DNA from: Reyranella sp.
GTDB lineage: Bacteria; Pseudomonadota; Alphaproteobacteria; Reyranellales; Reyranellaceae
DNA: 7,307 nucleotides
Reading direction: 5' to 3'
Assembly (NCBI GenBank): GCA_030679805.1
Contig: JAUXST010000178.1
Location: 1 to 7,307, forward strand
Shown here: piece by piece, positions 1 to 5,677 of the stretch
Numbering within the stretch: the stretch's first letter is position 1
Layout: the number at the start of each line of letters is the position of its first letter
The notes under the pieces: model-generated
What the model was told of the DNA's origin: nothing
Seen by the model: only the letters and a program-made list of their open reading frames with translations
The model's database searches: none
Made by a program: the position numbers and the translations under genes

Positions 1-13
1 GTGCCATCTCCGC

Positions 14-1012
14 TCAGGGGAAGGTAACGCGCGTCTCTCGCCCCAGCACTCGCGGCATGCTGGACGGGTCGTCGAGTTCGATCTCGACCTGGACCACACG
101 GCCGTCGGTCGACGAGCCGCCGTCCGGCTCGACACGCTGCATGCGCTTCACCGTCGGCGCCACGCGCGAAATTGTTCCCTTGTAGACCGTCGCGCTTCCA
201 CGGAATGTGACCTCGACCTTGCCGCCCGGAACGACCCGGCCGACGTGCAACTCGTCGACATCGGCGAGAATCCGCAGTTGACTGAGGTCGACGATCTTGG
301 CGATGCCGCTCGATGATACCCGCTCGCCCTGACGCGAATAGATCTGCACCACCACCCCATCGAGCGGAGAACGGACAAGCGCCTGCTCGCGCGTCGTCCG
401 TGCGTTGTCGAGCTTGGACTTGATAATGCTGATTTCCGTCTCGATCTGCCCGAGGTCGGACTCCAACGTCTCCTTCTGGACTCGGAGCTTGGCCTGCTCC
501 CGCTCGAGGTTCTGCTGGGAGATGTTCAATTCGAGCTGCTTCTGATCCGGCGGCAGGCCCGAGCGCTGCATCTGAAGCGCCTTGAGCTTGTTCGATTCGG
601 TTTCTGACTTTACCACGACTTCCTGCATGGCAATTTCGGCCGTACGGTAACCGCCGATCATCGCCTCGCGTTGCTGCTTGGCTTTGTTCAACTCCGCTTC
701 GGTCGAACGGACGGCAACGTCGGACTTGGGATAGTTCGACAGGACGGCAAGGATGTCGTCTTTCTTGACCTTCTGGCCGTCGGTAATGCGAAGTTCGAGG
801 ATCACCGCGCCACCGCCCGGATCGCCGGCAAGCACCACCGTGCCGGCGGGCGCGTCCGTATAGCCGCGCGAAATCAGCGGCCCGAGCGGACGAATCCCAT
901 CCTGGGCGCTGCTGGTTTGGCGGGCGGGTGCAATCCACATCGCCAGGATCGCAGCGACGACAAGCACTGCCACGCCCGCCGCACCCCATGTGACCTTTCT
1001 TGCGCGCGCCAT
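14..1012 (-). CDS. HlyD-family periplasmic adaptor (membrane fusion) protein
   Basis: Inner-membrane-anchored periplasmic adaptor, the class that links an ABC or RND exporter to an outer-membrane channel. Read from the ATG at 1012 it has 332 residues: a basic N-terminus (ARARK), one membrane span at about 10-29, the first lipoyl half at about 55-95 (ending GQKVKKDDILAVLS), a long Glu/Gln/Lys-rich coiled-coil hairpin at about 100-212, the second lipoyl half at about 213-245 (RSPLDGVVVQIYSRQGERV), then a beta-barrel region ending at the stop. This is the standard HlyD/DevB layout. A TTG two codons upstream (1018) is an alternative start; neither has a strong Shine-Dalgarno. Directly upstream in the same frame is an amber codon preceded by a 10-codon ORF from 1051. 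It follows the export lipoprotein gene by 44 bp and is the last gene before the window edge, so its transporter partner could be the ABC pair in this operon or genes beyond position 1. Family assignment is firm; the substrate is unknown. Confidence 0.88.
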   Translation of the reverse strand: MARARKVTWGAAGVAVLVVAAILAMWIAPARQTSSAQDGIRPLGPLISRGYTDAPAGTVVLAGDPGGGAVILELRITDGQKVKKDDILAVLSNYPKSDVAVRSTEAELNKAKQQREAMIGGYRTAEIAMQEVVVKSETESNKLKALQMQRSGLPPDQKQLELNISQQNLEREQAKLRVQKETLESDLGQIETEISIIKSKLDNARTTREQALVRSPLDGVVVQIYSRQGERVSSSGIAKIVDLSQLRILADVDELHVGRVVPGGKVEVTFRGSATVYKGTISRVAPTVKRMQRVEPDGGSSTDGRVVQVEIELDDPSSMPRVLGRETRVTFP

Positions 1013-1018
1013 TGCCAA

Positions 1019-1051
1019 CTATACCAGATATTGCTTCTTGTCGCTCGACAT
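1019..1051 (-). other. 10-codon ORF ending in amber, in frame with the adaptor gene
   Basis: After the TGA of the export lipoprotein gene an ATG at 1051-1049 opens ten codons (MSSDKKQYLV) that end in TAG at 1021-1019. The next codons in the same frame are TTG GCA ATG, the candidate starts of the HlyD-type adaptor. It may be a leader that delivers ribosomes to the adaptor start, or the original N-terminus cut off by a nonsense change. Both readings are inference; a chance ORF of this size is also quite possible. Confidence 0.3.
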
Positions 1052-1056
1052 GCTGC

Positions 1057-2220
1057 TCAGAATGATGGCAACGAAACCGACGTGCCGGTGCTCCGGACGA
1101 CGCTAACAATCGAGAAAGTACGGTAAATTGATGTCAGGACCTTGTCATATTCATACAGGGGGGCATTCGTGACATAGATTACGTCGCGGGCCTGCATCCC
1201 GAATTGCTGGGCGACGAAGATGGACACCGGCTGCATCAGATCCAGGCGGAAAACACGCGCGCGAGCGGCGGGATTGTTCTTCAAATCCCCCATTCTGAAG
1301 ACATAAACGCCCGTTTTGTTGGCGCGGATATCATTCAAGCCGCCGACCTGACCCAGCGCTTCCAGAAGCGACAGGTTGTGCTTGGTCATCTCGACGTTGC
1401 CCGATTTCAGGACGGCGCCTAGGACCGTGAAAACCCGGGAATTGGGCCGGACGACGATCTCATCGCCCTTCTGGATGGAAATATCGCCGCCAGCCAGCAG
1501 CTCCGAATATTGCGCCGTCAAGATCACTTCACCGTGACGTCGCACCACGACTTCGAGCTGCGTCTGCCCGCCCATGGCGCCACTCTGTCCCCCACCGCCG
1601 GTGCTGGCCGGACCGCCAACCCGGTTGATGGCGTCGACGACGGATCTCACGCCCTCGAGGATCGAGACGCGCCCCGGATTCTTGACATCGCCCGAAACCA
1701 TCACGGTATGGGTGCGATCGGCCACGAACTCGACGATGACCTGGGGATCCTGGGCTTTTCCGTTCAATTGCTGGGCAATACGACGCTCGATCTGGCTGAG
1801 GTCAAGGCCGGCGACCTGGACGGTCCCCACGAAGGGAATGTTGATCGTGCCTGCGTCGGTGACGCGCTGGACGCCGAAATCGGCGCCCGGCTTTTGAATG
1901 GTCGGGAAAATGCTGCCTTCATAGGGCTCGAAGATGCGGACCTTGATCGCATCCCCTGGTGCCACCGAAATCTTGCCGCCGGCCGACAACGAACTCGTGA
2001 CCGACGGGCGGTCGATGCTCTCGGGCTGGCGGTAGGCTGCAATGGTGGTCGGCGTGAGGTCGATCACGTCGAACGGCAATGCCTCGGTACTGGTTCCCTG
2101 TGCACCGCCCATCCACGGACCGTCGCCAGGCAAGGCAGTGCACGCGGCAACGCCGATACCCAAGCCGAGGACAATGGCGATAGGTCGCGCGACAACGCGC
2201 AGCCAGCTCCAAATTGTCAA
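1057..2220 (-). CDS. Outer-membrane polysaccharide export lipoprotein, Wza/BexD-like (Poly_export + SLBB)
   Basis: Outer-membrane channel or gate for exported capsule-type polysaccharide, 387 residues, a usual length for the family. It starts with a lipoprotein signal: a hydrophobic stretch at 9-26 and lipobox V24-A25-A26-C27, so Cys27 is the predicted lipidated residue. The Poly_export domain covers about 83-166 (PGDAIKVRIFEP at the front, QDPQVIVEF at the end). Two SLBB beta-grasp domains follow at about 172-257 (VMVSGDVKNPGRV) and 263-350 (FTVLGAVLKSGNVEM). The first holds a Gly-rich insert at about 203-219. A C-terminal segment at about 353-378 could form the membrane-crossing helix. The start is TTG at 2220; I chose it because GGAG lies 8 nt upstream (2232-2229) and the signal peptide begins right there. 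No ATG or GTG occurs in the 28 open codons back to the stop of the STAS gene. The ABC permease and ATPase genes in the same operon point to ABC-dependent rather than Wzy-dependent export. Confidence 0.93.
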   Translation of the reverse strand: MTIWSWLRVVARPIAIVLGLGIGVAACTALPGDGPWMGGAQGTSTEALPFDVIDLTPTTIAAYRQPESIDRPSVTSSLSAGGKISVAPGDAIKVRIFEPYEGSIFPTIQKPGADFGVQRVTDAGTINIPFVGTVQVAGLDLSQIERRIAQQLNGKAQDPQVIVEFVADRTHTVMVSGDVKNPGRVSILEGVRSVVDAINRVGGPASTGGGGQSGAMGGQTQLEVVVRRHGEVILTAQYSELLAGGDISIQKGDEIVVRPNSRVFTVLGAVLKSGNVEMTKHNLSLLEALGQVGGLNDIRANKTGVYVFRMGDLKNNPAARARVFRLDLMQPVSIFVAQQFGMQARDVIYVTNAPLYEYDKVLTSIYRTFSIVSVVRSTGTSVSLPSF

Positions 2221-2279
2221 ATTCCGATCTCCGTCCGGAACGGTCGCACCACAACGTGCCGCGCCTCGTCCCTTCCCAT
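2217..2279 (-). other. Possible 20-codon leader ORF coupled to the export lipoprotein start
   Basis: In the 84-bp gap between the STAS gene and the export lipoprotein gene, an ATG at 2279-2277 has GAGG at 2290-2287, a 7-nt spacing. It opens 20 codons (MGRDEARHVVVRPFRTEIGI) and stops at TGA 2219-2217. That stop overlaps the TTG start of the lipoprotein gene as TTGA. The layout fits termination-reinitiation coupling. The peptide resembles nothing I know, and ORFs of this length arise easily by chance in GC-rich DNA. Confidence 0.35.
2229..2243 (-). promoter_or_regulatory. RBS of the TTG-started lipoprotein gene, partly in a small hairpin
   Basis: The Shine-Dalgarno GGAG (2232-2229) sits 8 nt before the TTG start. 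Its two G residues are also part of a 4-bp stem: CCGT at 2243-2240 can pair with ACGG at 2234-2231 around the loop TCCGG. A ribosome on the 20-codon leader ORF would pass through and open this stem. The hairpin is short, so any regulatory effect is a guess. Confidence 0.4.
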
Positions 2280-2304
2280 AATCCAGCCTCAGCCCACCAT
2301 GTAA

Positions 2305-2691
2305 TTAGCCCGTGGCGCCATGCCGGTGCAAGCGGCCAGCAGACGAGCCGCCTGCGCGCTTCGGGGCCAATCTGGCGACAGCCTGCTCCGTCGAATCGGC
2401 CACGTCGAACAGTTGTGAAAATCCACTGACCAGGAGGCAATCTGCCGCCGGCCCACTAAAAGAACAAAATACGATCCGTGCCGACAACTCGGCAGCCCTA
2501 TGGAGCACGATCGCCAGGGCGCGCACGCCGGCAGCGCTCATATAGGTAACTGCACTACCGTCGACGATAACCCGCGCATCCGGGCGCAATGCGCCGACCA
2601 TCAGCGCTTCGACGGACGCCGAGGTCGCGGAATCGACTCGTTCCGGCAGCCTGATCGTGGCGATTTCGGTCTCCGCATGTGCCCCTTTCAT
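2305..2691 (-). CDS. STAS-domain protein lacking the usual phosphoserine
   Basis: Small cytosolic STAS-domain protein of 128 residues. The core is the strand-loop-helix segment V41-I-V-D44-G-S-A-V-T-Y-M-S52-A-A-G55-V-R-A-L, which matches the conserved segment of anti-sigma antagonists (SpoIIAA, RsbV) and of MlaB. In SpoIIAA/RsbV the loop reads D-S-[ST]-G and the first Ser is phosphorylated. Here it reads S52-A53-A54-G55, so Ala replaces the phosphoacceptor. The last 20 or so residues are basic and Gly/Ser-rich, probably disordered. The ATG overlaps the TGA of the glycosyltransferase gene (ATGA at 2691-2688) with GGGGA 7 nt upstream, which argues for translational coupling. No kinase/anti-sigma gene lies nearby. 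In this operon an MlaB-like role, binding the ABC ATPase, or a scaffold role with the glycosyltransferase, is as likely as sigma-factor control. Fold assignment is good; function is inference. Confidence 0.87.
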   Translation of the reverse strand: MKGAHAETEIATIRLPERVDSATSASVEALMVGALRPDARVIVDGSAVTYMSAAGVRALAIVLHRAAELSARIVFCSFSGPAADCLLVSGFSQLFDVADSTEQAVARLAPKRAGGSSAGRLHRHGATG

Positions 2692-3830
2692 ACGGACTTC
2701 CCCGCTGTATCATCCCCGCGGGAACTCCAGTGCCCCCCGAGGTCGGTGCCGCGCCAATAGATCGCACGACTGCCGAGCGCACCCACCATCAATGCCGGTG
2801 CCAAGGCTTCGCGCACGAGCGCCGCCGCCGCCGCCCGCCATCCAAACTTGAGATTACGGCCTGCCATGAACCATTTCTCGCCCGCCAGCCACGCCGCGGT
2901 ATGGACGAACAGGCCGGCCATGACGGCCCCCGGCCCCGCTCCGGCGCAGGCGAGCGCCGCAACGCCCGCGGCACCGGAGGCCGCCCAACCGATCACGGGT
3001 TCCCACAATACCAATGGCCACACCGGCAGGCGCAATCGGGTACGCGCCCAGCGGACCTGCCGCCGCCACACCGTCATCCAGTCCCGGGCACCCAGCGGCA
3101 GCGGCAGCATCACCTCGCCCAGGCATGTGCCGAGGCCGAGTTCGCGCACCGAGCGGACAACCGAATAGTCATCAGCGATCCAACGATTGAAACCGCGCCA
3201 GTTGCCGATCCGCTGCAGGGTATCCCGCGACAGCAGGGTCACTCCGCCCGAGGCGACCGCAAGGCCCAGACGGTCCGCTGCGAACAAGAACCTGGCCTGA
3301 TGCCCGTCGATGTACGCCCGCTCCATTTCGGCGGCGAAGTTCCCCGGCGCGTCGGCGGCCTTGAGGGCCAGCACGAGTCCCATCGTGTCGGACAGCGGCG
3401 CCGCGGCGCGGCAGAGTTCGTCGACACCGAACACGATACCGGCATCGCACAGCCCCACGATCTCGCGGCTGGCAGCCTCGAGTCCCTTGCGCACGTTGTT
3501 CATCTTGGGATTGAAGGTGTCGTCGTTGCCGACGAGGATCGGCGCCTCCGGCCACAGGGCCCGCGTCGGGGCGACGGCGCCGTCGTCGGCGTGGGCGACG
3601 CAGATCAAGACCTCGACTCCTGCCCGCGCGAATTCGGCCAGCGCTGCGACATAGGTCGCCGAGGCGTCGCCTGCCCCGTTCATCGGCGCGACGATGCTGA
3701 AATCGGCAGGTCGATACCGCGCGGCCGACATCTGTCTAGGCCGTCGGGCGAGCGCCGCACTCACCCAGTGCACGGCCGAACTCAGCGACCACCAGCCGAG
3801 CCCGAGCCAGACAGGGGCGCTCGCCTCCAT
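2688..3830 (-). CDS. Membrane glycosyltransferase, ceramide-glucosyltransferase-like (GT21/GT-A)
   Basis: Membrane-bound GT-A glycosyltransferase of 380 residues that should move a sugar from a nucleotide sugar to a lipid at the cytosolic face. One N-terminal hydrophobic segment (about 6-27) leads to a catalytic domain: VAPMNG (47-52), acidic D82-D83, the NPKMNN segment (107-112) typical of ceramide glucosyltransferases, C-D129-A-G, A-D220-D221-Y, and R257-Q-V-R260-W261, which fits the (Q/R)XXRW motif. The distances D129-D221 (92) and D221-R257 (36) equal those I recall between D144, D236 and R272 of mammalian glucosylceramide synthase. Hydrophobic segments at about 268-318 and 335-357 anchor the C-terminus. 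Its ATG is three bases after the ATPase stop (TGA GGG ATG), and it overlaps the STAS gene by 4 bp. HpnI of hopanoid synthesis is a related alternative, but no hopanoid genes are visible. Acceptor (ceramide, diacylglycerol, hopanoid or a capsule lipid) and sugar cannot be read from the sequence. Confidence 0.88.
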   Translation of the reverse strand: MEASAPVWLGLGWWSLSSAVHWVSAALARRPRQMSAARYRPADFSIVAPMNGAGDASATYVAALAEFARAGVEVLICVAHADDGAVAPTRALWPEAPILVGNDDTFNPKMNNVRKGLEAASREIVGLCDAGIVFGVDELCRAAAPLSDTMGLVLALKAADAPGNFAAEMERAYIDGHQARFLFAADRLGLAVASGGVTLLSRDTLQRIGNWRGFNRWIADDYSVVRSVRELGLGTCLGEVMLPLPLGARDWMTVWRRQVRWARTRLRLPVWPLVLWEPVIGWAASGAAGVAALACAGAGPGAVMAGLFVHTAAWLAGEKWFMAGRNLKFGWRAAAAALVREALAPALMVGALGSRAIYWRGTDLGGHWSSRGDDTAGKSV

Positions 3831-3833
3831 CCC

Positions 3834-4619
3834 TCATCTCTCGCCTGCCGAGAAGCGATGCACGTCGTCTTTTTCCACCAAGAGCGCGCGATGGTAGGAC
3901 CGGATAACCTCATTGGGATCGCCTTGTTCGCGGATTCGGCCATCCTCGATCCAGATCGCCCGCGTGCACAGGCGGCGCACCTCGGCCATCGAATGCGACA
4001 CGAAGAGAAGCGTGCCGGTCTTGCGGAAATTATCGATCCAGTCGAGGCACTTGCGCTGGAAGGCGGCGTCGCCGACCGATAGGGCCTCGTCGACGACCAG
4101 GATTTCCGCCTCGACATGGGCGCAGATCGAGAAGGCGAGGCGCGTGCGCATGCCCATGGAATAGTGCTTCACCGGCTGATCCATGTAGTCGCCGATGCCG
4201 GCGAACTCCGCGATCGAGTCGAATTTCCGCAGCACCTCTGCCCGCCTGAGGCCGAGCACGGCGCCGCCGATCAGGACATTTTCGCGGCCAGTCAGCTCCT
4301 GGTCGAAGGTCGACCCCAGCGCCAGGACCGGTGCGATCCGGCCCGACACCCTGAGCTCGCCATGGCTCGGCAGGGTCATGCCGCAGATGACCTGCAGCAA
4401 CGTCGACTTGCCGCAGCCGTTGCGACCCAGCACGCCGATGCTCTCGCCGCGCTTGACGCTGATGTCGATGTCGCGAAGCACCCAGAAAGGCTTGAAATAC
4501 GCCTTCCACCACCCGAACAGAACCTGCTTCAGCCAGTCGTTGCGGTGAGCGTAGAGCTGGTAAGCCTTGCCGAGGTGCTTGGCCTCGACGACGATCTCAG
4601 ATGACGTCGACGATGACAT
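3834..4619 (-). CDS. ABC transporter ATPase for polysaccharide export, KpsT/Wzt type
   Basis: Nucleotide-binding subunit that powers export of lipid-linked polysaccharide, 261 residues. Walker A is G65-RNGCGKST73; the segment LGSTFDQELTGRENV (101-115) is typical of the Wzt/TagH/KpsT branch. The signature is the degenerate Y153-S-M-G-M157 instead of LSGGQ, also normal in this branch. Walker B is ILVVDE (173-178), and the H-loop is VSH with H209. An N-terminal extension with a hydrophobic/aromatic patch (WLKQVLFGWWKAYFKPFW, 29-46) precedes the core, as in O-antigen and teichoic-acid ATPases. The protein ends soon after the ATPase core, so the carbohydrate-binding C-terminal domain of classical O-antigen Wzt proteins is absent. 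This favours an export mode that does not read a chain-end modification. The ATG at 4619 lies inside the permease gene (23-bp overlap) with AGG 7 nt upstream, so the two subunits are probably translationally coupled. Confidence 0.95.
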   Translation of the reverse strand: MSSSTSSEIVVEAKHLGKAYQLYAHRNDWLKQVLFGWWKAYFKPFWVLRDIDISVKRGESIGVLGRNGCGKSTLLQVICGMTLPSHGELRVSGRIAPVLALGSTFDQELTGRENVLIGGAVLGLRRAEVLRKFDSIAEFAGIGDYMDQPVKHYSMGMRTRLAFSICAHVEAEILVVDEALSVGDAAFQRKCLDWIDNFRKTGTLLFVSHSMAEVRRLCTRAIWIEDGRIREQGDPNEVIRSYHRALLVEKDDVHRFSAGER

Positions 4620-5472
4620 TCCGGTACCTGTCGAAGAACCAATAGCCGAAATAGAAGGTCACGACCGACGTGATCAGGGTCCAGCCATAGACGAACAGGT
4701 TCGGCACCTTCCCGAGCAGCACGATGTCACGCATGACCTCGACGTAGCCGGTCAGGGCGTTGGCATAGATCCAGAAGTCGAGCGGCGGCGGCAGCGAACT
4801 GTGCTGGTAGAAGATCGGCGTGGCGAACATGAACAACGGCACGACATTGATCATAAAATACCCGGCGTCGCGCGTGAAGGCGCCGATCGCGCACAGGAAC
4901 CACGCCATGCCGATCAGGAACGCCATGAAGGGGATGAAGATCAGCGGCATCAGCAACACGGTCCACGGCAGGGTGCCGGTGATCGCCAACTGGAAGACCA
5001 GCATGACGCCAATGGAAATCAGGGTGTAGGCGGTTGCACGCAGGGTCGAGATCACGGCCAGCATGTCGCTGGGAAAGATCGTCTGCTTGATGAAATGCGT
5101 GTACTCGTGGAGCAGCATCGGCGCGCGAAACGCCATCTCGGACCAGAAATTGAAGACGATGATGCCGCTGAAGATGAACAGTGAGTAGGTAATGATCGGT
5201 CCATCGCCCTCTGAGCCCGGCAGTTTCAGGTTCGTAGAAAAGGCGAAGGAATAGACGGTGATAGCAAGAAGCGGCGCAACCACCGCCCAGATCCATCCGG
5301 CGACCGACCCCTTGAAGCGCTCGCGGATCTCGCGCCGCAGGATGGCCATGATGAGGTCCTGGTGCTGGACCATCTGCTCGAAGGGTCTTGTCATGAAACG
5401 CGAGGCACGCTGCAGCGGGCCGAGATTCTCGACCACGATCTGCTTGCCGTTGACGACTTTCACCGACGGCAT
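4597..5472 (-). CDS. ABC-2 type polysaccharide export permease, KpsM/Wzm type
   Basis: Membrane subunit of the polysaccharide ABC exporter; it forms the path across the inner membrane and pairs with the ATPase encoded next. It has 291 residues. A cytosolic N-terminus with the coupling segment REIRERFKGSVAGWIW (48-63), hallmark of the family, is followed by about six hydrophobic spans at roughly 59-79, 94-112, 138-162, 170-198, 205-223 and 258-280. FPSDM (133-137) and ATPIFY (217-222) match conserved spots of Wzm/KpsM/TagG permeases. I chose the ATG at 5472 because AAGGAGA lies about 11 nt upstream; Met27 is the next candidate but has no comparable site. The gene begins only 28 bp after the CCA end of tRNA-Lys, with no terminator and no convincing promoter between, so it probably shares a transcript with the tRNA or uses a promoter hidden within it. 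KpsM and Wzm cannot be told apart from sequence alone. Confidence 0.93.
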   Translation of the reverse strand: MPSVKVVNGKQIVVENLGPLQRASRFMTRPFEQMVQHQDLIMAILRREIRERFKGSVAGWIWAVVAPLLAITVYSFAFSTNLKLPGSEGDGPIITYSLFIFSGIIVFNFWSEMAFRAPMLLHEYTHFIKQTIFPSDMLAVISTLRATAYTLISIGVMLVFQLAITGTLPWTVLLMPLIFIPFMAFLIGMAWFLCAIGAFTRDAGYFMINVVPLFMFATPIFYQHSSLPPPLDFWIYANALTGYVEVMRDIVLLGKVPNLFVYGWTLITSVVTFYFGYWFFDRYRNVIVDVI

Positions 5473-5500
5473 GAGCCGCGTCTCTCCTTCTCGAATCCAG

Positions 5501-5575
5501 TGGTGAGCCCGGTGGGGTACGATCCCACGACCCTCTGATTAAAAGTCAGATGCTCTACCGCTGAGCTACGGGCTC
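5501..5575 (-). tRNA. tRNA-Lys (anticodon UUU), CCA encoded
   Basis: A complete cloverleaf can be drawn. The 7-bp acceptor stem is GAGCCCG with CGGGCTC. The D-arm is GCTC, loop AGCGGTA, GAGC. The anticodon stem TCTGA/TCAGA encloses the loop CTTTTAA, with anticodon TTT at 5543-5541. The variable loop is GGGTC and the T-stem is GTGGG/CCCAC. A discriminator A (5504) and a genome-encoded CCA (5503-5501) complete it. The T-loop reads ATCGTAC, so position 54 is A and position 58 is U, where tRNAs normally have U54 and A58. All stems are fully paired, so the gene should be functional. It reads AAA (and by wobble AAG) lysine codons. Confidence 0.97.
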
Positions 5576-5616
5576 GCTCCGGCGTCACGCGGCAGGCCGA
5601 ACCCCCGCGCGGCGCC

Positions 5617-5645
5617 CGTATAAGGTGCGCCAGCCCCACGGTCAA
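5617..5645 (-). promoter_or_regulatory. Sigma70-type promoter of tRNA-Lys (and possibly the export operon)
   Basis: On the minus strand TTGACC (5645-5640, five of six matches to the -35 consensus) is followed by a 17-bp spacer and TATACG (5622-5617, four of six matches to the -10). Transcription would start near 5610 and give a leader of roughly 35 nt before the mature tRNA 5' end at 5575. The stretch after the -10 is almost pure G/C, as expected for a stringently controlled stable-RNA promoter. No terminator separates it from the permease gene. Confidence 0.6.
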
Positions 5646-5677
5646 CGCGGCCTCTGGGGGCAGCGCCCGGCCTCGGG

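Noticed and set aside
1..7. ATG at 7-5 (minus strand) preceded by GGAG, a possible start of the next operon gene.
   Set aside because: Only seven bases remain, and GGAG abuts the ATG with no spacing, so no gene can be supported.
1919..2440. 173-codon minus-strand ORF overlapping the STAS and lipoprotein genes in another frame.
   Set aside because: Arg/Cys/Trp-rich low-quality translation overlapping two well-supported proteins; a frame shadow.
2679..4082. 467-codon plus-strand ORF opposite the glycosyltransferase and ATPase genes.
   Set aside because: Its translation is Arg/His/Pro-rich with no domain pattern; it is the antisense shadow of two GC-rich genes with clear family motifs.
5486..5500. 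Plus-strand TCGAATCC just beyond the tRNA, resembling the T-arm of a second tRNA or an att remnant.
   Set aside because: No acceptor, D-arm or anticodon arm accompanies it; most likely chance.
5533..5560. TTTAAT inside the tRNA anticodon arm as a -10 for the permease gene.
   Set aside because: It matches the -10 well but lacks any -35 at suitable distance, and the bases are explained by the anticodon loop.
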